The notes beneath the pieces were generated by a model, which worked only from the letters and a program-made list of their open reading frames with translations, made no database searches and had not been told where the DNA came from. A stretch of 64,000 nt of DNA from Verrucomicrobiales bacterium (GTDB taxonomy: Bacteria > Verrucomicrobiota > Verrucomicrobiia > Limisphaerales > J093). Location of the stretch: assembly GCA_024233305.1 (NCBI GenBank), contig JACKPV010000026.1, forward strand, positions 124,001-188,000, given 5' to 3'. Position numbers and translations under genes: made by a program. Positions 1-9,220 of this stretch are shown here, piece after piece. Positions within the stretch are counted from its first letter, which is position 1, and each line of letters starts with the position of its first letter.

Positions 1-391
1 GAAACACCTGCACAACGTCCATCATCAGGGCTTCCGCGGTGCTGGCATGGAGGAACCGCACCACGCCCCCGGTGAATTCAGGCCAAAGAAAGAGCCCCAT
101 CATCATGCCGCCGAAAGCGACGAGGACGGCGAACTCGTAGAACCGCGCCCGCAGGGTGGTTCGCCAGTGACGGGCCCGCCACAGCATGCCGATCCGGTCC
201 ACGCCGTAGTGCAGGGCCAGCACAATTCCCAGCCCGTGCAGCGCGGGCACCCACGTCGTCCGAAGCACGTAACCGTGCTCCAGCAACAAGGCGATAAACG
301 AAGCCACTCCCACTCCTGCCATCCACCGCGCGGGCAGGCCGGTCGGGAGTTCGTCCATCCGCCGGAAGAGGCTTGCAGGTCTTGGTTCCAT
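1..391 (-). CDS. Partial membrane protein, possibly the N-terminal module of a TrkH-like cation transporter
   Basis: An open minus-strand frame runs off the left edge of the window, so only about the first 130 residues are visible and the rest is missing. The likely start is the ATG at 391; a second in-frame ATG lies at 358. The protein is hydrophobic. A first membrane segment contains GVGVASFIALLLEHGYVL, a second contains LHGLGIVLALHYGV, and a third follows the basic loop RARHWRTTLRARFYEF and runs into AVLVAFGGMMMGLFLW. This layout of helices and a basic RARFYEF loop recalls the extra N-terminal membrane module seen in some verrucomicrobial TrkH proteins. That is a resemblance from memory, since the pore loops would lie outside the window. 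It could be another polytopic membrane protein. Confidence 0.5.
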   Translation of the reverse strand, partial: MEPRPASLFRRMDELPTGLPARWMAGVGVASFIALLLEHGYVLRTTWVPALHGLGIVLALHYGVDRIGMLWRARHWRTTLRARFYEFAVLVAFGGMMMGLFLWPEFTGGVVRFLHASTAEALMMDVVQVF

Positions 392-739
392 CGGGACCCG
401 ATCCCGGAGAGGCGCTGCCCGCCGGGTCGTCGCACAGGGGGGAGCATCGGGGGCGGGGCCGGAATGTTCAACCGTGAACCGGCCACCCGAACGCCTGCCT
501 CGGCCCGCCCGTCTGGTCGTCCCTGGCGGTGGTGGTCGTCACCTTTCGGATGACCTTCCGCTCGCGGCGCCCGTCCAGGCGTTCCCGGCCTGGCCAGGAG
601 TCCGCCCGCTGCCTTGGTGGCGGGAGGCCTTTGTCACCGCATGGCCGACGCACAGCGGCCCACGGTGGTCCCCACCCGGTTGCGAACCGATTTCCTTCCC
701 CAGCTGCGGGAGTCGGGCTAGAGTTCGCGGCGAGCGATT
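392..739. other. Non-coding stretch between divergent genes
   Basis: This GC-rich stretch lies between the left-edge membrane protein (minus strand) and the YncE/phosphoesterase gene (plus strand). It should hold both promoters. I found no convincing -35/-10 pair, terminator or repeat, and the frames crossing it look like overlapping-frame artefacts. Confidence 0.4.
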
Positions 740-3439
740 ATGAAACGAACGCGTCTCCCTTCCTGGGTTCTTCTTCCTGCCATCCTTCTCTGCCCGGTCC
801 CTGGCGTTGCCGCTGGGGCGGATGTTCCGACGTCAACGGAGCGCGTGGGGCGGGCGGGGCCAGGGCGGACGGTGCTGCCCGTCAACCAGGTGCTGACGCC
901 TGCCGGTCGGTCGATCGACTTGCCGGGGTTGCGTCCGCAGGTGCTGGCCCTGTCACCGGACGGGCGGTCCTTGGCCGTGTCCGGCAAGACGAGCGAGTTG
1001 TTGATCATGGACCCGGTGAGCGGCGGGGTTCGGCAACGGGTGGCGCTGCCGCCCGAAACGCAGCAGGTTCCGCCGCCGCCGTCCGGGAACATCCTCAAGC
1101 CGGACACAAAGGGGCAGCTTAGCTACACCGGGCTGCGCTTCAGTCCCGATGGAAAGCAACTGTTCCTGAGCAACGTCAATGGCTCGGTCAAGGTCTTCCG
1201 GGTCGAGGCGGACGGACAGGTTAGCCCGTCGCACAGCATCGTGCTGCCGCCGGCCAACGCGCCGCGTCGCGAGGCGGAGATTCCGGCCGGGCTGGCGTTC
1301 TCGAAGGACGGCCACCGACTCTACGTCTGCGCGAACCTGTCGAACCAGTTGCTCGAGATCGAACTGGAAAGCGGCGAGGTCCGACGCGCGTTCCCGGTCG
1401 GCGTGGCCCCGTTCGATGTGGTCCTCGTGAAGACCAAAGCCTACGTGAGCAACTGGGGGGGACGGCGTCCCGCAGCCGGCGACCTCACCGGCCCGGCGGG
1501 GCGGGGGACCGTGGTACGCGTGGATCCGGTGCGACACATCGCGAGCGAAGGATCCGTAACGGTCATCGATCTGGGCGGCGGTGATTCCAAGGACATTCTC
1601 ACCGGTCTGCATGCGAGCGCGCTGGCGTTGTCGCCGAACGGCCGTCATCTGGTTTGCGCGAACGCGGGCAGCGACAATCTCAGCGTGATCGATACGCGGA
1701 CGGACGCGGTGGTGGAGACGATCTGGGCGCGGGCCAACCCGGCGGACCTGCTCGGGGCGACGCCCAATGCGGTGGCGTTCGCGCCGAACGGGAAGACGCT
1801 CTACGTGGCGAACGGCACGCAGAACGCGGTGGCGGTCATCAAGTTTCGGCCGGGATCGCGGCGGTCGGAGATCGAAGGGTTGATTCCGGTGGGTTGGTTC
1901 CCGGGCGCGGTGGTGTTCGATGCGCAGCGCAAGCAGCTGTGCGTGGCGAACATCAAGGGCTTGCCGGTCACGCCGAAGGCTTACGAGAACGCGGATGCCG
2001 CACCGGATGCCGCGGGGTTCAACACGCACCACTATCACGGTTCGCTCAACCTGGTGCCGCTTCCCGGAAACCGGAAACTCAAGCAGTGGTCGCAGCAGGT
2101 CTATGACAACCTCCGCCAGGAGCGCATTGCGCAAGCCCTGCTGCCGCCGCGGCCCGACGAGCCCCCGCGCCCCGTGCCGGAACGGATCGGCGAGCCGAGC
2201 CGGATCAAGCACGTCGTGTACGTGATCAAGGAGAACCGGACCTACGATCAGGTCCTGGGCGACCTGCCCGAGGGGAACGGCGATCCTCGGCTATGCATTT
2301 TTGGCGAGCGGGTGACCCCCAACCAGCACCGGTTGGCGCGGGAGTTCGTGCTCTTGGACAACACCTATTGCGCGGGCATCCTCAGCGCCGACGGTCATCA
2401 GTGGAGCACGAGCGCGTTTGGGACGGACTACCTGGAACGTTCGTTTGCCGGCTGGCCGCGGAGTTATCCGGACGGGATGGGGGTGGACGAGGACGATGCG
2501 CTGGCGTATTCGCCCGCCGGCTTTCTGTGGGACAACGCGATGCGGCGCCAGGTGTCGTTGCGGAACTACGGGGAGTTCATGGCGCCGAGCGTTCGCTGGC
2601 GCGATTCGCAGCGTCGCGGCGACCCCGACTGGACGGCCTGTTACCGAACGTGGAAGGGCGAGAGTACGGAAGTCATCTTCGGGTGCTACCCGATGATCGC
2701 GAGTCTCCAGGGCTTTTCGCCCACCGAATACGTCGGCTGGGAGATGGCGGTGCCCGATCAGTTCCGGGCGGACTTCGTGTTGAACGAGCTGAAGGACTTC
2801 GAGGCGCGGGGTGAGTTTCCACAATTGGTGCTCATTTGTCTGCCGAACGACCACACGAGCGGAACCAAGCGCGGCGCGCCCACCCCGGCGGCACTCGTTG
2901 CCGACAACGACCTGGCGTTCGGGCGCATTGTCGAGGCGTTAAGCCACAGCCGGTTCTGGCCGGAAATGGCGATCTTCGGCATTGAGGATGATCCGCAGAA
3001 CGGCTTCGATCACGTGAGTGGCTACCGGACCACGGCCTACTTGGCGAGTCCGTACGCGAAGCGGGGCGTCCGGGTCTCGACGCAGTACAACACCACGAGC
3101 ATCCTGCGCACCATCGAACAGATCCTCGGGATGCCGCCGATGAATCAATTCGACGCCAGCGCCACGCCGATGTGGGATTGCTTCACGGAGACGCCCGACC
3201 TGCGCCCGTTCGACGCGGTGCCCAACCGGGTGCCGCTGGACGAGATGAACCCGGATCCGAGCGCGTTGACCGATCCGCTCCTGCGCAAACACGCGCGCGT
3301 TTCCGCCAGCCTCAACTTCAAGCAGGTGGATGCCTGTCCCGAGGACACGCTCAACCGGATCCTCTGGCACGCGATGAAAGGCAGCGAAGCCCCGTATCCC
3401 GCCTGGGCGGTCACCTTGGTCGAGGATGACGACGACTGA
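740..3439 (+). CDS. Secreted bifunctional YncE-like beta-propeller / phosphoesterase family protein
   Basis: The protein has 899 residues. An N-terminal signal peptide is visible (basic MKRTR, then a hydrophobic stretch ending near VAAGA). Residues of about 60-450 are beta-propeller blades of the YncE/lactonase type, with recurring LALSPDGRSL, LRFSPDGKQLFLS, LALSPNGRHLVCANA and VAFAPNGKTLYVANG strands. From about residue 490 an alkaline-phosphatase-superfamily phosphoesterase domain begins (KHVVYVIKENRTYDQVLGD) and continues through DNTYCAGILSADGHQWSTS, LPNDHTSG and a late HVSGYRT segment. The architecture matches proteins annotated as bifunctional YncE/alkaline phosphatase family proteins in PVC and Acidobacteria genomes. 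It probably acts in the periplasm; its substrate is unknown. It is transcribed alone, with 134 bp to the next gene. Confidence 0.88.
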   Translation: MKRTRLPSWVLLPAILLCPVPGVAAGADVPTSTERVGRAGPGRTVLPVNQVLTPAGRSIDLPGLRPQVLALSPDGRSLAVSGKTSELLIMDPVSGGVRQRVALPPETQQVPPPPSGNILKPDTKGQLSYTGLRFSPDGKQLFLSNVNGSVKVFRVEADGQVSPSHSIVLPPANAPRREAEIPAGLAFSKDGHRLYVCANLSNQLLEIELESGEVRRAFPVGVAPFDVVLVKTKAYVSNWGGRRPAAGDLTGPAGRGTVVRVDPVRHIASEGSVTVIDLGGGDSKDILTGLHASALALSPNGRHLVCANAGSDNLSVIDTRTDAVVETIWARANPADLLGATPNAVAFAPNGKTLYVANGTQNAVAVIKFRPGSRRSEIEGLIPVGWFPGAVVFDAQRKQLCVANIKGLPVTPKAYENADAAPDAAGFNTHHYHGSLNLVPLPGNRKLKQWSQQVYDNLRQERIAQALLPPRPDEPPRPVPERIGEPSRIKHVVYVIKENRTYDQVLGDLPEGNGDPRLCIFGERVTPNQHRLAREFVLLDNTYCAGILSADGHQWSTSAFGTDYLERSFAGWPRSYPDGMGVDEDDALAYSPAGFLWDNAMRRQVSLRNYGEFMAPSVRWRDSQRRGDPDWTACYRTWKGESTEVIFGCYPMIASLQGFSPTEYVGWEMAVPDQFRADFVLNELKDFEARGEFPQLVLICLPNDHTSGTKRGAPTPAALVADNDLAFGRIVEALSHSRFWPEMAIFGIEDDPQNGFDHVSGYRTTAYLASPYAKRGVRVSTQYNTTSILRTIEQILGMPPMNQFDASATPMWDCFTETPDLRPFDAVPNRVPLDEMNPDPSALTDPLLRKHARVSASLNFKQVDACPEDTLNRILWHAMKGSEAPYPAWAVTLVEDDDD

Positions 3440-3573
3440 GCCTGCCTTGCCCCGCCCGCCGCGGAACAAAGCGCTGGGAACGATCCGTCGGGCTTGTTAC
3501 AAGACGACGCGTCCGTCCGCGGAATGATGCTCGATCAACGGGTTTCTCCGGGTCGGACCGACGTTGCGCCGAC

Positions 3574-5298
3574 GTGACCCGTATGCGAGACAGCCTGAGC
3601 CAGCGCCTGCCGCCCGCCGCGGTTGCCCGATGGTTTGTATCGGGCGTCGCCGGGGCCGGCAGGCGCGCGACGTTTTTCGCGGGCCAGGGTGGCGGGTGCT
3701 TTGGCTGTCTGCTCGCAGCGATCGTGGCGGTGGGTTGCAGTTCCGGTTCCCGCACGGGCGGCGCCGGTCCTGAGGCGACCAACGACGCGCTGCCTTCGCC
3801 CGGTGAACGCCGGTATGTGACGCCGTTGTCCGAACCCGGGGGATCGTCCAACGAAGTCGTCTTCACGCCTCCCCCGGCGCCGGAACTGCCGATCATGGCG
3901 ACCGTCGCCAACCAGTCGCCGTCCCCGGCGCCTGCCGAACCGGTCCGCGGTGAAGGTCCGGCGCCCGCCGAAGCGGAGCCCGCCCCGGCGTCGGCGCGCC
4001 CGGACGCGGTCGTCGACGCGAGCGAATTGAACGTCCGGATGGCGCCGGGCACGGATGCGACCCGGTTGACGACCCTGACACGTGGTGCCGGGGTGGAGGT
4101 GATCGAGGAGGAAGTGCTGTCCAGCGGGCGCCGCTGGTCGCGGATTCGCTTCGTGACCGCGGGCGGCGCGGAGGTGGGCTGGGTGGCGTCCGAGTTCCTC
4201 CGTCCGGGGACGTCGGGGGCTCGCGGGGCAGGGGAGGCAACCGGGCGTCCGGACTTCGGCGATTTCGCCGATCTGCACTACGATCCGGTGCCCAAACCTG
4301 CCTACCAGGACAATCCGCGCGTCGATGCGAAGGGCATCTACCTGACGTTGCTCACCCTGCGTTCAACCCGGCTCGACACCCTGTTGAAGCTGGCGGAGGA
4401 CACCCACGTGAACGCCTTCGTCATCGACTTCAAGGATGACATCGGCGCGTTGTTGACCCGGTCCGGGACCGCTGCGCGGCTGAACCCGGAGGCGAACGGC
4501 AAAACGATGTTCAGCGATCCCGGGCCGTTGATCAAACGGCTCAAGGACCGGGGGCTTTACCTGATCGCGCGGATCGTTACCTTCAAAGACCCGGTCTTCG
4601 CCGCGGCGCATCCCGGCAAGGCGATCTTGGACCGGCGGAACGGACGCGCTTATCAGAGCCGTGACGGCCTGACCTGGGCGTCGCCTCACGACGCGGATTT
4701 CCGGGCCTACAACGTCGGGTTGGCGAAGGAGGCTGCCCGGTTGGGTTTCAACGAGGTCCAGTTCGATTATGTGCGCTTCCCGGATGTGCCGAAGACGGCG
4801 GACCTGGATTACCGCAACCCGCGGGGTGAATCCAAGGCCAGGGCCATCCAGTCGTTTCTGCTGGAGGCACGCCGGGGCCTCGCGCCCCTGGGGGTTTATG
4901 TCGCCGCGGATGTGTTCGGCCTGGTGTGCACAACGGTCGACGACATGCGGATCGGACAGTATTGGGAGGCGGTGAGCAACGCGGCGGACTACGTCTGTCC
5001 GATGATGTATCCCAGCCATTACGCGAACGAGACCTACGGCCTGGACATTCCGGACCGCCATCCCTACGCCCTGATCCAGCGGAGCATCCGTGATGCCCTT
5101 GAACGCAACGGCAACCTTGCCACGCCGGCCCGGTTGCGGCCCTGGATCCAGGGGTTCACCGCGACCTGGGTGAAAGGCCATCTGACGTACGATGCCGCGC
5201 AGGTCAAGGCGCAGATCCGGGCGCTCGCGGACAATGGCGTGCACTCCTGGCTCGTCTGGCATCCGGGCAACCGCTACAACGCCGCGGCCTTACGGTGA
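3574..5298 (+). CDS. Lipoprotein with SH3 domain and putative glycoside hydrolase (DUF4015-like) domain
   Basis: The protein has 574 residues. A hydrophobic stretch ends in a lipobox-like LAAIVAVGC around residue 53, so it is probably lipid-anchored. A long Pro/Ala-rich linker follows. A bacterial SH3-like domain spans about 140-205 (ELNVRMAPGTDATRLTTL, WSRIRFV, VGWVASEFL). Residues of about 245-565 form a TIM-barrel-like domain of the putative glycoside hydrolase family PF13200. Characteristic strands are KGIYLTLLTLRS, VNAFVIDFKDDIG, LYLIARIVTFKDPVFA, FNEVQFDYVRFP, VYVAADVFGL and YVCPMMYPSHY. SH3 plus hydrolase suggests binding and processing of a cell-wall or surface polysaccharide. The start is the GTG/ATG region giving MTRMRDS; the downstream in-frame ATG at 3583 is also possible. 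Confidence 0.85.
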   Translation: MTRMRDSLSQRLPPAAVARWFVSGVAGAGRRATFFAGQGGGCFGCLLAAIVAVGCSSGSRTGGAGPEATNDALPSPGERRYVTPLSEPGGSSNEVVFTPPPAPELPIMATVANQSPSPAPAEPVRGEGPAPAEAEPAPASARPDAVVDASELNVRMAPGTDATRLTTLTRGAGVEVIEEEVLSSGRRWSRIRFVTAGGAEVGWVASEFLRPGTSGARGAGEATGRPDFGDFADLHYDPVPKPAYQDNPRVDAKGIYLTLLTLRSTRLDTLLKLAEDTHVNAFVIDFKDDIGALLTRSGTAARLNPEANGKTMFSDPGPLIKRLKDRGLYLIARIVTFKDPVFAAAHPGKAILDRRNGRAYQSRDGLTWASPHDADFRAYNVGLAKEAARLGFNEVQFDYVRFPDVPKTADLDYRNPRGESKARAIQSFLLEARRGLAPLGVYVAADVFGLVCTTVDDMRIGQYWEAVSNAADYVCPMMYPSHYANETYGLDIPDRHPYALIQRSIRDALERNGNLATPARLRPWIQGFTATWVKGHLTYDAAQVKAQIRALADNGVHSWLVWHPGNRYNAAALR

Positions 5299-5439
5299 CC
5301 GGCCCGGCGTCGTTCCTCCCGTGCCTTCCCTCCCCGTCCTCCGGTCCACGTTCCTCCGCCCGGCAAGCGGGATCTCGGGGTCCGCTCCCGGACGTTCTTT
5401 TGGCTCCCCGGGCGCACCGGGGCACGGCAGACTTCGGGC

Positions 5440-6129
5440 GTGGAACGTCTGCTGGAGCCCGAGTTGATGCTGGATGAAGCGCAGGCCCTCGCCTATGCCC
5501 GCGCGGACTTCGAGGACGCCCATCGCCGGATTATCGAGGACTTTTGCAGGACGTTCCCGGACCAACCGGCAACCGGTCGGCTGCTTGATCTCGGGTGCGG
5601 TCCAGGGGACATCACGCTGCGGCTGGCCCGGGCGAATCCCGGTTGGCAGGTCGAAGGCGTGGATGGATCACCGGCCATGCTGCGGCTGGCGCGCGCGGCG
5701 CTGGCGGTCGAACCGACGTTGCGCGGCCGGGTCTGTTTCACGGAGGCCTGCCTGCCGGATGACCGGTTTGCGCCGCCCCGTTTCGACGCCGTGTTCAGCA
5801 ACAGTCTGCTGCATCACCTGGCGGAGCCCGCGGTGCTCTGGGAGACCATCCGGGGCGTGGCGCATCCGGGGGCGGGGATCTACGTTGCCGACCTGCTCCG
5901 TCCGGCGAATGCCGGCGCGGCTCGTGACCTGGTCGACCGATATGCCGCCGATGAGCCGGCGGTGCTGCGGCACGACTTCCACCGGTCGCTGCTGGCGGCG
6001 TTCCGGGTGGACGAAGTCCGGGAGCAACTCGCGGCGGCGGGATTGTCCAGCCTCGAGGTGCGGGCGCTCAGTGACCGGCATCTCGCGGTTTCAGGCCGTC
6101 TGCCGGCAATCGCCGGGCCGTGCGCGTGA
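5440..6129 (+). CDS. Class I SAM-dependent methyltransferase
   Basis: The protein has 229 residues. The SAM-binding motif I is clear near residue 50 (LLDLGCGPGDITLRLA). An acidic residue ends the next strand (WQVEGVDGSPAML), and the post-motif FDAVFSNSLLHHL is typical of small-molecule methyltransferases. The chosen start is GTG at 5440. An in-frame ATG at 5467 (MLDEAQAL) is an alternative that would leave all motifs intact. The substrate cannot be read from the sequence. The fused RluA/methyltransferase gene follows 12 bp downstream on the same strand, so the two may be co-transcribed. Confidence 0.85.
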   Translation: MERLLEPELMLDEAQALAYARADFEDAHRRIIEDFCRTFPDQPATGRLLDLGCGPGDITLRLARANPGWQVEGVDGSPAMLRLARAALAVEPTLRGRVCFTEACLPDDRFAPPRFDAVFSNSLLHHLAEPAVLWETIRGVAHPGAGIYVADLLRPANAGAARDLVDRYAADEPAVLRHDFHRSLLAAFRVDEVREQLAAAGLSSLEVRALSDRHLAVSGRLPAIAGPCA

Positions 6130-6141
6130 CGGTTCGATTGC

Positions 6142-7767
6142 ATGGAACGGCTGCCACTCATCCTGCACGAGGACGATGACCTGCTGGTGATCGACAAACC
6201 GGCGGGGTGGAACACCCACGCGCCTGATCCCTACACCGGCGAAGGCGTGTACGAGTGGTTGCGGCATCGCGAACCCCGTTGGGCCGGGCTGGCGATCTTG
6301 CACCGGTTGGACAAGGTCACCTCGGGGATTCTGGTGTTCGGCAAGAGCGCCCGGGCGAACCGCTCCCTGGCAGCGCAATTCGAGCAGCATCGGGTGCGGA
6401 AACGCTACTGTTTCCTGACGGCGCAGGCGGGACCGTCCGGGGCTCGCATCGAGCGCGCCCAGATTGGGCGGCGCGGTGATCGTTATGCCATCACCACCGG
6501 CGGCGGGGGGCTGCAGGCCGAAACCAAGTTCCGCCCGGGGTCGGCCGCAGGGCGGTGGTTTACGGTGGAAGCCGAGCCGCTGACGGGGCGCACCCACCAG
6601 ATTCGAGTGCAGGCGGCGGCGGCGGGATTCCCCGTGCTCGGGGATGCCCTCTACGGCGGGGCGCCGCATGCCCGGGTTTGTCTGCATGCGACGGAACTGG
6701 CGTTCGAGCATCCGGGCTCCGGCGCCGCGGTGGTTTTTCGGTCGGAGCCGGACTTCGAGTTGTCCCCGCGGGCGGCGATCCGGCGGGCGATTCTCGATCC
6801 GGCGGCGACGGAGGCGCATCGCTGGGCGCACGGCGAGGCGGATGGCGAACCGGGCTGGTTCGTGGACCGGATCGGGGATTGGCTGCTGTCACAATCCGAA
6901 GGGCCTTTGGACGAGGTCCGGATGAATCGATTGGGTGTCTGGTTGCGGGAATTCGGGGGAGCGGGAGCAATGCACAAACGACTGAGCCGGCAGGTGCGAC
7001 GGTTGGCGCCGGAGCAGGCCGCGGCGCAGCCGGTGCTTGGCCGGGCGCCCGACGGCGCCTTCACGGCCCGGGAGAACGGGTTGGTCTTCGAGTTCGATTT
7101 CGGGGCGGGATACTCGGTGGGGTTGTTCTTCGATCAGCGGGACAATCGCCGGCGCCTGCTTGCCAACTACGTGGGCGCGGGCTTCCCGCCTCCGCTCTCG
7201 ACGGACCGTCCGGCCCGGGTGTTGAACCTCTTCGCCTACACCTGCGGATTCTCGGTGTGCGCCGCGCAGGCCGGGGCGCAAACGCTGAGCCTGGACCTGT
7301 CCCGGAATTACCTCGATTGGGGGCGCCGCAACTTCGCGCACAACGGACTGGACGCCGCCGCGCACGAGTTCGTCTTCGGGGATGCGTTTGACTGGCTGCG
7401 ACGATTTCAGCGGAAGGGGCGGCAATTCGACGTGGTGATCCTCGATCCGCCGACCTTTTCGACGGCAAAGCGGGGCGGGCGCTTTCGGGCGGAGACGGAC
7501 TACGGCGACCTAGTGCGGGCGGCCGCGCGGGTGCTGGCGCCGGGGGGTGTCCTGCTGGCCTGCACGAATGCCGCCACGGTTTCACCGCCGGTCTTCTGCG
7601 GCGCCGTCGAGTCGGGGCTGCACGAGGCGGGCCGGCGGATCGCGGCCCGGCATTATGTGCCGCAGCCGCCGGATTTTCCGGTGAGCCCGGGGCAACCTCC
7701 CCACCTGAAGACCCTCTGGTTGGCGGTTGAACAGGGGGTCAATACCGGCGCCAGAGCGAGGGCATGA
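6142..7767 (+). CDS. Fused RluA-type pseudouridine synthase and RlmI-like rRNA methyltransferase
   Basis: The 541-residue protein joins two RNA-modifying enzymes. Residues 1 to about 210 are an RluA/RsuA-superfamily pseudouridine synthase: LILHEDDDLLVIDKPAGW, then HRLDKVTSGILVF with the catalytic Asp at residue 57, and GRTHQIRVQAAAAGFPVLGD. From about residue 225 a RlmI/RlmK-type SAM methyltransferase follows: GYSVGLFFDQRDNR, LNLFAYTCGFSVCAAQAG (SAM site) and VILDPPTFS (catalytic-loop DPP motif). The family acts on 23S rRNA or tRNA; the target nucleotides are not predictable here. Both active-site signatures look intact. Its last 29 bp overlap the convergent trkH gene. Confidence 0.9.
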   Translation: MERLPLILHEDDDLLVIDKPAGWNTHAPDPYTGEGVYEWLRHREPRWAGLAILHRLDKVTSGILVFGKSARANRSLAAQFEQHRVRKRYCFLTAQAGPSGARIERAQIGRRGDRYAITTGGGGLQAETKFRPGSAAGRWFTVEAEPLTGRTHQIRVQAAAAGFPVLGDALYGGAPHARVCLHATELAFEHPGSGAAVVFRSEPDFELSPRAAIRRAILDPAATEAHRWAHGEADGEPGWFVDRIGDWLLSQSEGPLDEVRMNRLGVWLREFGGAGAMHKRLSRQVRRLAPEQAAAQPVLGRAPDGAFTARENGLVFEFDFGAGYSVGLFFDQRDNRRRLLANYVGAGFPPPLSTDRPARVLNLFAYTCGFSVCAAQAGAQTLSLDLSRNYLDWGRRNFAHNGLDAAAHEFVFGDAFDWLRRFQRKGRQFDVVILDPPTFSTAKRGGRFRAETDYGDLVRAAARVLAPGGVLLACTNAATVSPPVFCGAVESGLHEAGRRIAARHYVPQPPDFPVSPGQPPHLKTLWLAVEQGVNTGARARA

Positions 7768-9211
7768 AGAGCACCAGGACGGCGAAGAACTCGAGGCGAC
7801 CGAGGAGCATCAGGAGGCTCAGGAAGCCCAGGGTGCCGGGGCCGAGGTGCGCGAAGTTCTGGGTGGGGCCGACCGAGGCGAGGCCGGGGCCGATGTTGAA
7901 GAGCGTGGCCATCACGGCGGACAGGCAGTCGACGAGCCCGAGCCGGGGTTCGAGCGTGCTGACGATGAGGGTGCCGAGGCCGACGGTGACGCCGGAGAGA
8001 GCGATGAAGAAGACGGTCTGCAGCTTGACCGTTTCGTCGGCCAGTTGTCCGTTGAGCCGCAGCGAGAAGACCTGGTTGGGGCGGAAGGCCCGGACGACCT
8101 CCTGGCGGACGCTCTTGAAGAAGAGCACCCAGCGGCTGACCTTCACCCCGCCCGCCGTGGAGCCGGCGCAGCCCCCCACGGCCATGAGCACGAGGAGGAG
8201 CACCCGGGAGAGCGGCGGCCACTGATCGAAATCCGCGCTCCCGAAACCGGTGGTGGTGGTGATCGAAACGACCTGGAACAGAGATTCGCGCAGGGCGGGG
8301 AGGAAGGCGTGTTTGCGTCCGACCCAGACCAGGTCGCCGGCGATCACCACGGTCGCGACGAGCAGGATGCCGAGGAACACCTTGGCCTCCTCCTCGCTCC
8401 GCCAGCGATCCCAACGCCCGCGGAGCAGCCAGGCGTAAAGCATGAAACTGATCCCGCCCAGCAGCATAAAAAGCGTGAGCCACAGCTCGATCCCCACGCT
8501 TTGGAAGGCGCCCACGCTCTCGTTGCGCGTGCTGAAACCACCGGTCGAGAGGGCGGTCATCGTGTGGGTGGCGGCTTCGTAGGCGTTCATTCCCAGGAGC
8601 ATCAGGCCCACCCAGCAGAGGATCGAGAGCCCGAGGTAGATCTGCCACAGCCGCGCGGCAACGTCCTGGATGCGCGCCTTCACCCCGCCGCCGTGCTTGG
8701 CGGAGCTTTCGTGTTGGAAGAGGGCCTTGCTGCCGACGCCGAGCGAGGAGAGCAGGGCGACAAACAGCACCAGAATGCCCAACCCGCCGAGCCACTGCGT
8801 GAAGGCGCGCCACATCAGGATGCCGGCGGGATACCGGGTCAGATCCTGAATGACGGTCGATCCGGTCGTGGTGAAGCCGGACATCGCTTCGAAGAAGGCC
8901 GGCACGGGGCCCAGCGCTGGTTGGGCCAGCATGAACGGCAGGGCACCGAAGGCCGCGCAGAACAACCAGCCCAGCCCGACGATGGCCACCGCTTCCTTGC
9001 GCAGGATGTCCCGGCCTGAGCCGCGGCCGAGGATCATCATGACGAGCCCGGCGACGGCCGTGACGCCGGCCGAAAGCGCCAGTCCCCGCACGTCTTCGCG
9101 ACCGCCGGCGTGCTCGGTGTCCCACCAAGCGAAGGCCAGGCACAAGCTCATCGTCAGGCTCAGCAGCAGGAGCAGCAGGCCGAGCAGTTTGCTCAACAGA
9201 CGGAAGTTCAT
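7739..9211 (-). CDS. trkH: TrkH family potassium uptake protein (membrane pore)
   Basis: The protein has 490 residues and starts at the ATG at 9211 (MNFRLLSKLLGLLLLLLS). It is polytopic and shows the four pore repeats of the Trk/Ktr family: SGFTTTGSTV, MTALSTGGFSTRN, VVSITTTTGFGSAD and GGCAGSTAGGVKVSR, the last being the fourth filter. It forms the K+ translocating subunit and needs a cytoplasmic TrkA-type regulator, which is encoded immediately upstream (trkA ends 9 bp before this start), so the two form an operon. The 3' end overlaps the convergent RluA-fusion gene by 29 bp. Confidence 0.95.
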   Translation of the reverse strand: MNFRLLSKLLGLLLLLLSLTMSLCLAFAWWDTEHAGGREDVRGLALSAGVTAVAGLVMMILGRGSGRDILRKEAVAIVGLGWLFCAAFGALPFMLAQPALGPVPAFFEAMSGFTTTGSTVIQDLTRYPAGILMWRAFTQWLGGLGILVLFVALLSSLGVGSKALFQHESSAKHGGGVKARIQDVAARLWQIYLGLSILCWVGLMLLGMNAYEAATHTMTALSTGGFSTRNESVGAFQSVGIELWLTLFMLLGGISFMLYAWLLRGRWDRWRSEEEAKVFLGILLVATVVIAGDLVWVGRKHAFLPALRESLFQVVSITTTTGFGSADFDQWPPLSRVLLLVLMAVGGCAGSTAGGVKVSRWVLFFKSVRQEVVRAFRPNQVFSLRLNGQLADETVKLQTVFFIALSGVTVGLGTLIVSTLEPRLGLVDCLSAVMATLFNIGPGLASVGPTQNFAHLGPGTLGFLSLLMLLGRLEFFAVLVLFMPSLWRRY

Positions 9212-9220
9212 TGCCCGGGA

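Noticed and set aside
953..2212. Long minus-strand open frame of 419 codons opposite the YncE/phosphoesterase gene
   Set aside because: It is arginine/histidine-rich antisense translation of a clear plus-strand gene, a usual artefact of high GC.
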